Positions 33,014 through 41,111 of a stretch of DNA of 64,000 nt are shown piece after piece. The notes under the pieces are model-generated. The model was not told the origin of the DNA, did no database searches, and was given only the letters and a program-made list of their open reading frames with translations. Position 1 is the first letter of the stretch. Each line of letters begins with the position of its first letter. This DNA comes from CAMCYM01 sp964405405 (GTDB taxonomy: Bacteria; Bacteroidota; Bacteroidia; Flavobacteriales_D; Sanyastnellaceae): assembly GCA_964405405.1 (NCBI GenBank), contig CAYONT010000003.1:77217-141216 (forward strand), given 5' to 3'. A program made the translations under genes and the position numbers.

Positions 33014-34705
33014 ATGGGACAGGAAGGCATGTTGGAAATGGGAAAGAGTGGCCGCCGAGGCGGGGGGGTTGCCGGGAGGGGGCATGGGCAGCGGGTGGGC
33101 CGTTGGGTGCGGTGGGGATGCGTGTTGGGGCTGTGGGGGGGCGTGCAGGGGGGGTGGGCCCAAGGGGGAACGGCGGTGCAGGGGTGGGCGGATGAGTTTG
33201 GGGGGACCGCAGTCGATGCGACGAACTGGACCTACGACCTCGGGACCGGCGCGGCGCAGGGTTTGGTCGGGTGGGGGAACAACGAGTTGCAGCATTACAC
33301 CAGTGATCCGGAGAACGTTTTCGTGGCGGACGGCATGCTGCACATCGTTGCGAAGCCCGGACCCCCGGGCGGACCGGCCTACACATCGGCCCGGCTGAAG
33401 AGCCGGAACCTGCGCTACGGTCGGTATGGGCGCGTGGAGGCCCGGATCGATTTGCCGACCGGACAGGGCATTTGGCCGGCCTTTTGGATGCTTCGGGAGA
33501 ATGGGGTTTGGCCTGGAGAAATCGATATCATGGAAATCATCGGCTCGCAGCCGGGGATGCTCCATGGCACGTGCCACCAGGGGGCGCTGCCCAACCTTTA
33601 CTCGCTCGGGGGCTCGATCGCCGCGCCGGATGGCGATTGGACCGATGGATTTCATGTGTACGGGGTCAACTGGTGGCCGGATTTCATCGAATGGACGGTG
33701 GACGACCAGGTGTACTTTTCGGTGAGCCGGCAGCAGGTGCACCCCAATTTTGAGTGGCTCTTTGACGAGGATTACCACCTGCTGCTCAATGTGGCCGTGG
33801 GGGGGAACTGGCCCGGATCGCCCAACGCGTCCACGGTGTTTCCGCAGACCATGCGGGTGGACTGGGTGCGCTGGCACCCGCTGCCGACGGCGGAGCAGTG
33901 GGTTCAGTTTCGCGTGGACCTGTCGCAGGAGGCCCCCCTCGGGCCAGGCGAAATCGTGTACCTCAACGGCTCCTTCAACAACTGGTGTGGCGGTTGCGAA
34001 CCCATGGTGCATGCAGGCAATGGGCTCTGGCTTCGGACGCGGCCGTTGCCCCCGGGGCTGCACGAGTACAAGTTCACCACCAACGGATGGAACGGCCTCA
34101 TCGAGAACTTTTCGCCCGACATCCCCTGTGGCATTGCGACCTACGGATCGGGGGTGACCTACGTCAACCGGTTTGTGCAAGTCACCGATGGGCCGGTGAC
34201 GACCCCGGTGGTTTGCTTCGGTTCGTGCGCCGCCTGTCCCGGTTCTCAGGCCCCCATGCAGGATTGGACCCTGCGCCTGCAGCTGCCCTTCTGGACGGAC
34301 GATCCGGTGACCGCTTGGGTGGGCGGGGTGCCGCACGCGATGGAGCCCGGCTTGCTCGGCCATTACCGCTGTGATTTGACTGCACAGGAAGGCCAAACCC
34401 ATCACTTCCAAATCGGGAATCAGCCCGAAGTTTCCCTCCTGCGGACGTTCCCGGTGAACCCGGTTTCCATGGAACTGGGACCCTTCTGCTGGGAGAGCGC
34501 GGCGCCGTGTCCGGCCTTCTCCGGGGCGCTGGGCTGCATTTATGCCGCCGCTTTGGGGTACAATCCACAAGCCTGGGGCGACGATGGTTCGTGTTTCTGG
34601 ACCCCGGAACCGGCCGCTTGTGCCTCCGATTTGGACGAAAACGGTGCTGTCACGGTGGCGGATTTGCTCATTTTGTTGGGTCAATTTGGGCTTACATGCA
34701 ATTGA
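33014..34705 (+). CDS. GH16 endo-beta-glucanase with carbohydrate-binding and dockerin-like domains
   Basis: 563 residues. A long basic n-region precedes a signal peptide (about 31-50, WVRWGCVLGLWGGVQGGWAQ). The GH16 domain (about 55-300) has WGNNELQHYT, GQGIWPAFWML and the catalytic GEIDIMEIIG (Glu169 nucleophile, Asp171, Glu174 acid/base), typical of laminarinases and lichenases. Residues about 302-410 form a binding domain with YLNGSFNNWCGGCEPM and HEYKFTTNGW, homologous to the repeats of the next gene. The tail (about 535-563) is dockerin-like, SDLDENGAVTVADLLILLGQ. Beta-1,3-glucanase activity is the likely role. It starts the glucan locus at the edge of the island. Confidence 0.9.
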   Translation: MGQEGMLEMGKSGRRGGGVAGRGHGQRVGRWVRWGCVLGLWGGVQGGWAQGGTAVQGWADEFGGTAVDATNWTYDLGTGAAQGLVGWGNNELQHYTSDPENVFVADGMLHIVAKPGPPGGPAYTSARLKSRNLRYGRYGRVEARIDLPTGQGIWPAFWMLRENGVWPGEIDIMEIIGSQPGMLHGTCHQGALPNLYSLGGSIAAPDGDWTDGFHVYGVNWWPDFIEWTVDDQVYFSVSRQQVHPNFEWLFDEDYHLLLNVAVGGNWPGSPNASTVFPQTMRVDWVRWHPLPTAEQWVQFRVDLSQEAPLGPGEIVYLNGSFNNWCGGCEPMVHAGNGLWLRTRPLPPGLHEYKFTTNGWNGLIENFSPDIPCGIATYGSGVTYVNRFVQVTDGPVTTPVVCFGSCAACPGSQAPMQDWTLRLQLPFWTDDPVTAWVGGVPHAMEPGLLGHYRCDLTAQEGQTHHFQIGNQPEVSLLRTFPVNPVSMELGPFCWESAAPCPAFSGALGCIYAAALGYNPQAWGDDGSCFWTPEPAACASDLDENGAVTVADLLILLGQFGLTCN

Positions 34706-34884
34706 TTATCAAATGTTTGATTTTTGTTGTGCAGGGAATGTTGTAGTGGTTTGGGCCCAGGGTGTGAGGGGGTGTAGTGATTTTGTAGCGCAGGTACTTT
34801 TTCAAGGGAGTTGAATTTTTTCGTACTTTTTCCCTTCGTATTCGTCGAAGAATATTCCAGTTTGAACATCAAAACCTTATCATC
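34706..34884. other. AT-rich spacer before the carbohydrate-binding gene
   Basis: No gene is visible. The composition is AT-rich, with TACTTTTT near 34829 as a weak -7 candidate. No terminator hairpin is obvious after the GH16 stop. Confidence 0.35.
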
Positions 34885-36603
34885 ATGCGTTCTTTACTAA
34901 CGGTCTGTACCCTGTTGCTCTCCATGGGATTTGCCTGGGCACAGAATCAAGTCACTTTTCAAGTGGACATGAGCGAATACACGGGCCCCGCTTACGGGGG
35001 TGTGTTCCTCAATGGCAATTTCAATGGCTGGTGTGGTGCTTGCGCCCCAATGTCGGATGCCGACGGCGATGGCATTTGGTCCATCACCATCGATCTGGGC
35101 AACGGTACCTTTGAGTACAAGTTCACCTTGGACGGATGGACAGGTCAGGAAATGTTCGCTGGAGGCGAGCCTTGCACGCTGACCACGGCGGGCTTCACCA
35201 ACCGGGTGATCACCATCGATGGCAACACAGTGATTCCAGCGGTGTGCTGGAATGGATGTTATTCCTGCGATGCGCCTCCCCCATCGCCACAAAACGTGAC
35301 CATCCGGGTGGACATGTCCACTTACACTGGCGCATTTGATTTCGTCAATGCGAGCGGCAGTTTCAATGGCTGGTGCGGCGATTGCGCCCAGATGAGCGAT
35401 GCCGATGGCGATGACATCTACGAACTTGTTCTGTCCCTCATGCCTGGCAACTATGAGTACAAGTTCCAGGTGAACGCATGGGCGGATCAAGAGAACCTCA
35501 CCCCTGGATCGGGCTGCACCTTGACTACGGGAGCTTTCACGAACCGCCTGGTGACGGTTGCAGATGCGCCCGTGGACATGGGCACGGTATGTTGGGCGAG
35601 CTGCTCAGCTTGCACCGACCCCAATTCGTTCCCTGTGGACGTGACCTTCGCTGTGGACATGGCTGGCTATGATGGTGCTTTGGGCACGGTCAACCTCAAC
35701 GGCAGCTTCAACGGATGGTGCGGAGGCTGTGCGCCGATGGCGGATGCGGATGGCGATGGCGTTTATACGCTGACGGTGTCCATGTTGCCCGGCACCTATG
35801 AGTACAAGTTCACCGTCAACGGATGGGATGTGGCGGAGCAATTTGCGGGTGGTGAGTCTTGCACTTCTACCTTGGGTGGCTTCACCAACCGGACCATCAC
35901 GGTGGCACCACAAACGCCCGTGACCCTGGGAACGGTTTGTTGGAACAGCTGTGGCGCATGCCCAGACGGTGTTGTTGGATGCACCGATGCCACCGCCCAG
36001 AACTACAACCCAGAGGCTACGGTAGACAACGGAGCTTGCCAATACTTGGTAACCCTGCGTGTGGACATGTCCAACGAAACGGTTTCTCCAGCAGGTGTGC
36101 ACCTCGCGGGTGGCTTCCAAGGATGGGACGCTACGGCTACACCGATGCAGTATTCTGGTTTCGGGGTTTACAGCATCACGTTGTCATTCCCCGCGGGCAT
36201 CATCGAGTACCAGTTCATCAACGGAAACGAGTGGGGTGGTGATGAAGACGTAGCGGGAGGTTGCGGCAACGATTACGGCAACCGTTCGTTGTTGGTGGCA
36301 GGAAACACCGATGCCGGTGTGGTTTGCTTCGGTGCTTGCTCTGCTTGTGCAGGATGTACAGACCCCTTCAGCCTGGAATACAGCCCATTTGCGGGTGAGG
36401 ACGATGGCTCTTGCGCCACCTCATTGGTCTGGGGCTGCACGTACGAGGCCGCTTCCAACTACAACCCACAAGCGAACGTGGACAACGGGGCATGTGCATT
36501 CGAAACGGTGAACCCCTGCCCCGCGGACATCGACGGAAACGGTGTGGTCGCTACCCCGGACTTGCTGGCCTTCTTGGCTGCTTTCGGAACGGATTGCAAC
36601 TGA
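34885..36603 (+). CDS. Four-repeat secreted carbohydrate-binding protein, no catalytic domain
   Basis: 572 residues, signal peptide MRSLLTVCTLLLSMGFAWA. Three closely related repeats (about 22-125, 134-240, 248-357) share VTFQVDMS, FNGWCGACAPMSDADGDGIW, EYKFTLDGW and a C..C..C end. A fourth (about 388-485) has lost the WCGxC motif (FQGWDATATPM). The fold looks like an E-set/CBM48-like starch- or glycogen-binding module, but the WCGxC signature is distinctive. Cys repeats (TDATAQNYNPEATVDNGAC type) and a dockerin-like tail (ADIDGNGVVATPDLLAFL) follow. It probably binds glucan at the cell surface alongside the adjacent GH16 enzyme, which carries the same module. Confidence 0.85.
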   Translation: MRSLLTVCTLLLSMGFAWAQNQVTFQVDMSEYTGPAYGGVFLNGNFNGWCGACAPMSDADGDGIWSITIDLGNGTFEYKFTLDGWTGQEMFAGGEPCTLTTAGFTNRVITIDGNTVIPAVCWNGCYSCDAPPPSPQNVTIRVDMSTYTGAFDFVNASGSFNGWCGDCAQMSDADGDDIYELVLSLMPGNYEYKFQVNAWADQENLTPGSGCTLTTGAFTNRLVTVADAPVDMGTVCWASCSACTDPNSFPVDVTFAVDMAGYDGALGTVNLNGSFNGWCGGCAPMADADGDGVYTLTVSMLPGTYEYKFTVNGWDVAEQFAGGESCTSTLGGFTNRTITVAPQTPVTLGTVCWNSCGACPDGVVGCTDATAQNYNPEATVDNGACQYLVTLRVDMSNETVSPAGVHLAGGFQGWDATATPMQYSGFGVYSITLSFPAGIIEYQFINGNEWGGDEDVAGGCGNDYGNRSLLVAGNTDAGVVCFGACSACAGCTDPFSLEYSPFAGEDDGSCATSLVWGCTYEAASNYNPQANVDNGACAFETVNPCPADIDGNGVVATPDLLAFLAAFGTDCN

Positions 36604-36627
36604 TCGATTCGGTTTTGGTCAAATGCG

Positions 36628-36664
36628 AAAGGGGCTGTCCTGCGGGACAGCCCCTTTTTTTTTG
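36628..36664 (+). terminator. Strong rho-independent terminator
   Basis: GGGGCTGTCC (36631-36640), loop TGCG, GGACAGCCCC (36645-36654), then ten T residues; flanking AAA pairs with the first T residues. It ends the carbohydrate-binding gene transcript. Confidence 0.95.
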
Positions 36665-36723
36665 CTGTTGTTTCGGATCACTGGATCCGTTGGGCGGTCT
36701 CGACCGGTGGGGTGGTCGGTTCG

Positions 36724-39591
36724 TTACAACCGTTGAATGAACTCGTTGAGATTGATGCCTTTGTCCAGGTCGAGTCTTTTGCGCAAACGGAAGCGGCTGA
36801 TTTCTACGGCCCGAACGGTCACAAACATGAGCGAGGCGATTTCTTTCGAGCTTAGATTGAGCCGGATGTAGGCGCAGAGCTTGAGGTCGTTCTTGGTGAG
36901 GTGTGGATACAATTCCCGGAGACGGTTTTGGAAGTCCACATGCACCTGGTCGAAATGCTGGGAGAATTGTTCCCAGTTGGCGTCCAGTCGTTCGTCTTGT
37001 TGGGTCAGGTCGAGGATGCCTTGGACGTCTTTGGCGAAGTTCTTGGGCAGCTGCGGCTTGAGGGTGGCCAAACGTTGGCGAATGGTCTGTAGGACTTCAC
37101 TTTTTTGGACCAAATGCATGGTGGTGCTGGCGAGTTCTTGGTTCTTTCCCTGCAGTTCTACCTCCGAACGGGCCAGCCGTTCCTGTGCCAAGGCCTCTTC
37201 GGAGGCTTGCAGCGATTGTTGGAAGTCGCGGGACACCCGGAGCATCTCCTCGTGTTGGCGAGCGAGTTCGGCCTTGCGCTTGCGTTCCCAGCGGCGCTTG
37301 CGCAGGTGCAGGACCCAGCCCCCAGCGGACAAGAGCAAGAGGACGAAAATACCCCGGGCCCAGGCGGTTCGGTGCCAAGGCGGTGGGATGGTTACGGTGG
37401 TGCGGAGGATGGGGCCGACCAGCACGCTGCCCACGCGGGCTCGGAATTCGATGGTGTGTTCTCCGGTGGACAGGGCAGGCAGGAGCAAGGAGGGGTCGTT
37501 CACGGGGTCGGACCAGGTTTCTGAAACGGCGGGAATCCGCCATTGGAAAGCCTGTTGGTGCAGCCAACGCACGTCGGTTCCCTGTAGCAGGAAACGCAGG
37601 GCATGGGTGCCTGGGGGGAGCAGGATGTGGTCTTCGGGCACCAGTTGGGCGCTTCCACCCGCTGCGTTGAGGTGGGAGATGGACTGGATGCGGATGGAGG
37701 GCGCATCCGCCGGGCGGTACATGCGTTCCGGATCCATGGTCACAAACCCTTGTTCTGTGGGGATGCAAACGGTGCCATCGGCGAGGAACTCGAGCCTTTC
37801 GAACCCGCCCACTGGGGGCCGGAATTCCATGGGGGCCAGGCGGATTTCGAAGCTGGGATTCAACCCGCTTTTCACAGGTGCAATGCGGCCGAGATGGCCG
37901 TTTCGGAAGAACCAGAGGGCGCCATCGGGTCCGGTGGTCAGCCGGTCATACCGGGATTCGCCGTCCAGACCGTCCCACAGGTCCTCAACCGGGACCATGC
38001 GCTGCTGGTCTGGATCCCATTGCCAGAATCCATGCTCTGCGGTGAACAAGACCTGTTTGCCCACGCTGTGCACATGGATGCCGTTGTCGCTGGGGAAACC
38101 GGCATCAGCACCGAAGTGGCGGATTTGGCGCAAGCTGGCGGTCGCATGATCAAGTTCCAGCCGCCACGCACCTTTGTACGGGTGACTCACCCACAGCACC
38201 TGCGGGTTTTCGAAGGCCAAAAACCGCGCACTCTCTTCAAATCCTGCGACGGGCCCCCGAACGGACCAGCCGCCCAGGCTGTCTCGGCGCACTTGGTAGA
38301 GCCCGCGGTAGGTACCGGCATACCAAATGGGCCGATCGGGCACTTGCCACAGCCCCCAAACCCCGGTGCCGGAAATCACTTCGGTCACGCCGTCGGGTTG
38401 GACCGTGAATGCTCCGCGGTGGTGCCCCATCCACACCGTGCCCTCGAGGGATTGGAGGGACCAGGTGGAGCCCGAGGTGCCAGGGACCTCCTCGAGGGGG
38501 CCGGAACCCCATTGCACCCAAAGTCCTTGGGACGTGCCCCAATAGGTTCGGTCCGCCAGGTGCAACGAGGCAAAGCCGGCGTCGCGCATGCCAGCCGTCC
38601 CCGCCGGAATCCGGTCGGGTGCAGCGGCCAACAACCGGTCCAGCCCCCCCTCCAGCCCGACCCACAAGTCCCCCCCCGGCGCCGCCTCCAGCGCCAAGAC
38701 CGTGGTCCGGGCCAGCCCCTCCAGCTCCCCGACCCTGACCTCGATGCGTTCCCAATCTGACGTCCGGATGACCCCCCCATGCGACGTGCCCACATAAAAA
38801 TCGTCCCCCACAGCGAGCAGGCAGTTCGTCCGGTGCTGGCGCAAATACGCATCCACCTCGCCTGCCCGCGGGCGCCACCCGCTCGAATCCGAAGCCCAAA
38901 CCCCCTGCTCGTGCGTCAACACCACCCGCGACCCGTCCTCCCCCCGCGCCACCCCCTCCACGCGCCACCCAGGCTCCAGCGGCAACGGCCCCGCACCGCC
39001 CCCCGCTGCGTCCAGGATTCGCTGGCCCGACTGGAACCCCCAGCCCTCGGGCGTGGGAAACAGGTTCACCACGGGACCTTGGAACACCGTTTCCAGTCGG
39101 CCGTCCCGGTGCAACCGCAGCACGAACCGGTCCGTGGCAACCAACAGCGTGCCACGCGCCTCTGTCACGCAACGCCAAACATCTTCAAATCCCCCCACCT
39201 GTGCGCGCACCGCTGCCGAGAGGTCGTGGTAGACCGCAGACTCCCACGACGTCGCACCGGAGGGGACCGAGGGGGCGGCGGCAAACCAGCCCAGCTCTCC
39301 CTGCCCACCTGCCACCAACCTGTCGCCCCACCACTCCACCGACCGCACCACCGTCCGGTTGGGCAGGGGCAACTGCGACCAAGTTGCTCCATCGTACAGC
39401 AGCACCCCTGCGTTGTTCGCCACCGCGACTCGCCCCTGTTCGTCCTGGTCGATGTCGGCATGTTGCAGACCGCCCCCGGTGAGATGTCGAGGAAAATGCT
39501 GCACAGGCGGGGTTCCGGAGGTGGGACCTTGAGCGGTAGCTGACAGGGTGCCCAAGAGGAACACCAGGGTGTGGGGAGATGAAATCCGCAT
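36724..39591 (-). CDS. Glucan-locus regulator: propeller sensor, Y_Y_Y domain and LuxR-type HTH
   Basis: 955 residues from the ATG at 39591. A signal peptide (TLVFLLGTLSATAQ) leads into a periplasmic two-component-regulator-type beta-propeller (about 25-650) and a Y_Y_Y domain (about 660-740). One membrane helix (GIFVLLLLSAGGWVLHL, about 745-763), a cytoplasmic coiled coil (about 765-890) and a C-terminal LuxR-type HTH (LSSKEIASLMFVTVRAVEIS) follow. There is no histidine kinase or receiver, so this is a one-component transmembrane transcription factor. Its position, divergent from the 39744-52723 operon and next to the GH16/binding-protein genes, suggests that it senses glucan fragments and controls the locus. 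Confidence 0.87.
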   Translation of the reverse strand: MRISSPHTLVFLLGTLSATAQGPTSGTPPVQHFPRHLTGGGLQHADIDQDEQGRVAVANNAGVLLYDGATWSQLPLPNRTVVRSVEWWGDRLVAGGQGELGWFAAAPSVPSGATSWESAVYHDLSAAVRAQVGGFEDVWRCVTEARGTLLVATDRFVLRLHRDGRLETVFQGPVVNLFPTPEGWGFQSGQRILDAAGGGAGPLPLEPGWRVEGVARGEDGSRVVLTHEQGVWASDSSGWRPRAGEVDAYLRQHRTNCLLAVGDDFYVGTSHGGVIRTSDWERIEVRVGELEGLARTTVLALEAAPGGDLWVGLEGGLDRLLAAAPDRIPAGTAGMRDAGFASLHLADRTYWGTSQGLWVQWGSGPLEEVPGTSGSTWSLQSLEGTVWMGHHRGAFTVQPDGVTEVISGTGVWGLWQVPDRPIWYAGTYRGLYQVRRDSLGGWSVRGPVAGFEESARFLAFENPQVLWVSHPYKGAWRLELDHATASLRQIRHFGADAGFPSDNGIHVHSVGKQVLFTAEHGFWQWDPDQQRMVPVEDLWDGLDGESRYDRLTTGPDGALWFFRNGHLGRIAPVKSGLNPSFEIRLAPMEFRPPVGGFERLEFLADGTVCIPTEQGFVTMDPERMYRPADAPSIRIQSISHLNAAGGSAQLVPEDHILLPPGTHALRFLLQGTDVRWLHQQAFQWRIPAVSETWSDPVNDPSLLLPALSTGEHTIEFRARVGSVLVGPILRTTVTIPPPWHRTAWARGIFVLLLLSAGGWVLHLRKRRWERKRKAELARQHEEMLRVSRDFQQSLQASEEALAQERLARSEVELQGKNQELASTTMHLVQKSEVLQTIRQRLATLKPQLPKNFAKDVQGILDLTQQDERLDANWEQFSQHFDQVHVDFQNRLRELYPHLTKNDLKLCAYIRLNLSSKEIASLMFVTVRAVEISRFRLRKRLDLDKGINLNEFIQRL

Positions 39592-39602
39592 GGTAGAGGT
39601 GA

Positions 39603-39610
39603 GCAAGTTA
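39603..39610 (-). promoter_or_regulatory. -7 element (TAACTTGC) for the regulator gene
   Basis: On the minus strand, it lies 11 nt upstream of the ATG at 39591. The sequence is identical to the elements before sufE and the first GH16 gene. Confidence 0.45.
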
Positions 39611-39731
39611 ATGGAGCCCAGCGTTATCAACACTTTTTTTGCCAAATGTGAAAGAAATGTTCGGGCCCTGTAGCAAAGAGAAAAACGATTTGTGCAGGAT
39701 TTGTGCGGCGCCAAATGGAACCGAGTGCATG

Positions 39732-39739
39732 TATTTTGG
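39732..39739 (+). promoter_or_regulatory. -7 element (TATTTTGG) for the glucan operon
   Basis: It ends 4 nt before the ATG at 39744. The 152-nt divergent region shared with the regulator gene is the natural control point of the locus. Confidence 0.5.
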
Positions 39740-39743
39740 GGCC

Positions 39744-41111
39744 ATGAAATTTCCTCTCCAAGCGGCGCTGACCTTGGCGGTTGCCGGCGCCCTCTCTGGC
39801 CCGGTGGCGGCACAGATGCTCTACGACAACGCGGACGACGTCCGCCAGGTGACCTATGGCTTCAACGTCCCCTTCTTGCAGCAATTGGGCAATGGTACCG
39901 GGGGGACCCAGTGGCCGGGTTGGCACGGCACATTGATTGAGTACACCTTGAACCCGTTCCCGGACGCCGTGAATGGGTCGGAGCAGTGTTTGGCCTACCT
40001 CCGGAACCCCGGTGAAACCTATGATGTCATCGTCATCCGGACATCGGGGCTCGCGGATCTCACGGATTATGTGAACGGCACGAAGCAGATTCGGTTGGAC
40101 ATTCTGAGCCCGGTGCCAGGTGTAGATGTGGAAATCACGTTGGAGGACGCGGAGACGGCACAGCCGGCGAATTACCCTGTCGGACGGCACAGCACGTACA
40201 GCGCGGTGACGACCACCGGCGGTCAGTGGGAGACTTTGACATTCACGCTCGTGGGCCAGCCGGATGCGACGGTGCCCATGGACGCTGTGGACAATGTGGT
40301 CATCCTCATGAATCCCGGAGTCAATGTCAGCGAGCAGTACTTCCTGGACAATTTCTACGGTCCGGAATGGGTTTCGCCGGATTGCACCACGCCTGACGAC
40401 AATGCGGAGATGGTCACCGACTTTGATTGCAACCAGCACGTGACCCGGATTTATTCGGACGGGCGTTTGCAGTTGTTCCCCAATCCCGCTCCATCGGCTT
40501 TGAATTCAAGTGCCAAGTGTTTGGAATACACCCGGAATGGTGCGGTTACGGATGATGTGTGGGTGGGATCTTTTGCAGACGGTCCTTTGACGATCGGCGC
40601 AGGGTCCGCGTTGCAGTTGCAGACTTTGGATCCCTCAGCACCGAGCAACTTCGTGTTGTCCCTGCAAGATGTTTTCGGAAGCGAACTCCTGCTGTTGACG
40701 GGGAGCACGATGATGCCGGGGGTTTGGGAGAACCACACGTTTGATGTATCTGCGCTCGCCGGGTTCCCCAACGTGGCGCGTTTTGTGTTCCTGCACCGTC
40801 CCGGCCTGCCGGAGGCGCGTTCGATTTACCTCGACAACTGGTTGGTGACTTTGCCCGGAAGCGTCGGGTCGACCGAAGCGGCTGACCGGGTGGAGGTGAT
40901 GCCCAATCCAGCGAACGACCAAGTGAGGTTGTGGGGAACGCAGGGAGCCACTTGGTCGGTGTTTGATGCCGCGGGCCGCGAGGTGGCTCAGGGCGTCATG
41001 CGCGGAACGCAGGAGGTGCTGGATGTGGCCCAATGGACGCCCGGCGTATACGTGGTGCGCTGGAGCGATCGCCAGGGCGCGGCTGCTGAGCGGTTGGTCA
41101 TCCAGCGATGA
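39744..41111 (+). CDS. Double jelly-roll carbohydrate-binding protein with T9SS tail
   Basis: 455 residues from the ATG at 39744, signal peptide KFPLQAALTLAVAGALSGPV. Two beta-jelly-roll domains (about 22-210 and 215-370) share the pattern of an aromatic FDNFY/LDNW end. Domain 1 has GRHSTYSAVTTTGGQWETLT, a motif also found in the second GH16 enzyme of the operon. The C-terminus (about 385-455) is a T9SS type A sorting domain: VMPNPANDQVRLWG, WSVFDAAGREV, WTPGVYVVRW. It is a surface glucan-binding protein with no catalytic motif. First gene of the operon; it overlaps the next gene by 4 nt. Confidence 0.87.
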   Translation: MKFPLQAALTLAVAGALSGPVAAQMLYDNADDVRQVTYGFNVPFLQQLGNGTGGTQWPGWHGTLIEYTLNPFPDAVNGSEQCLAYLRNPGETYDVIVIRTSGLADLTDYVNGTKQIRLDILSPVPGVDVEITLEDAETAQPANYPVGRHSTYSAVTTTGGQWETLTFTLVGQPDATVPMDAVDNVVILMNPGVNVSEQYFLDNFYGPEWVSPDCTTPDDNAEMVTDFDCNQHVTRIYSDGRLQLFPNPAPSALNSSAKCLEYTRNGAVTDDVWVGSFADGPLTIGAGSALQLQTLDPSAPSNFVLSLQDVFGSELLLLTGSTMMPGVWENHTFDVSALAGFPNVARFVFLHRPGLPEARSIYLDNWLVTLPGSVGSTEAADRVEVMPNPANDQVRLWGTQGATWSVFDAAGREVAQGVMRGTQEVLDVAQWTPGVYVVRWSDRQGAAAERLVIQR

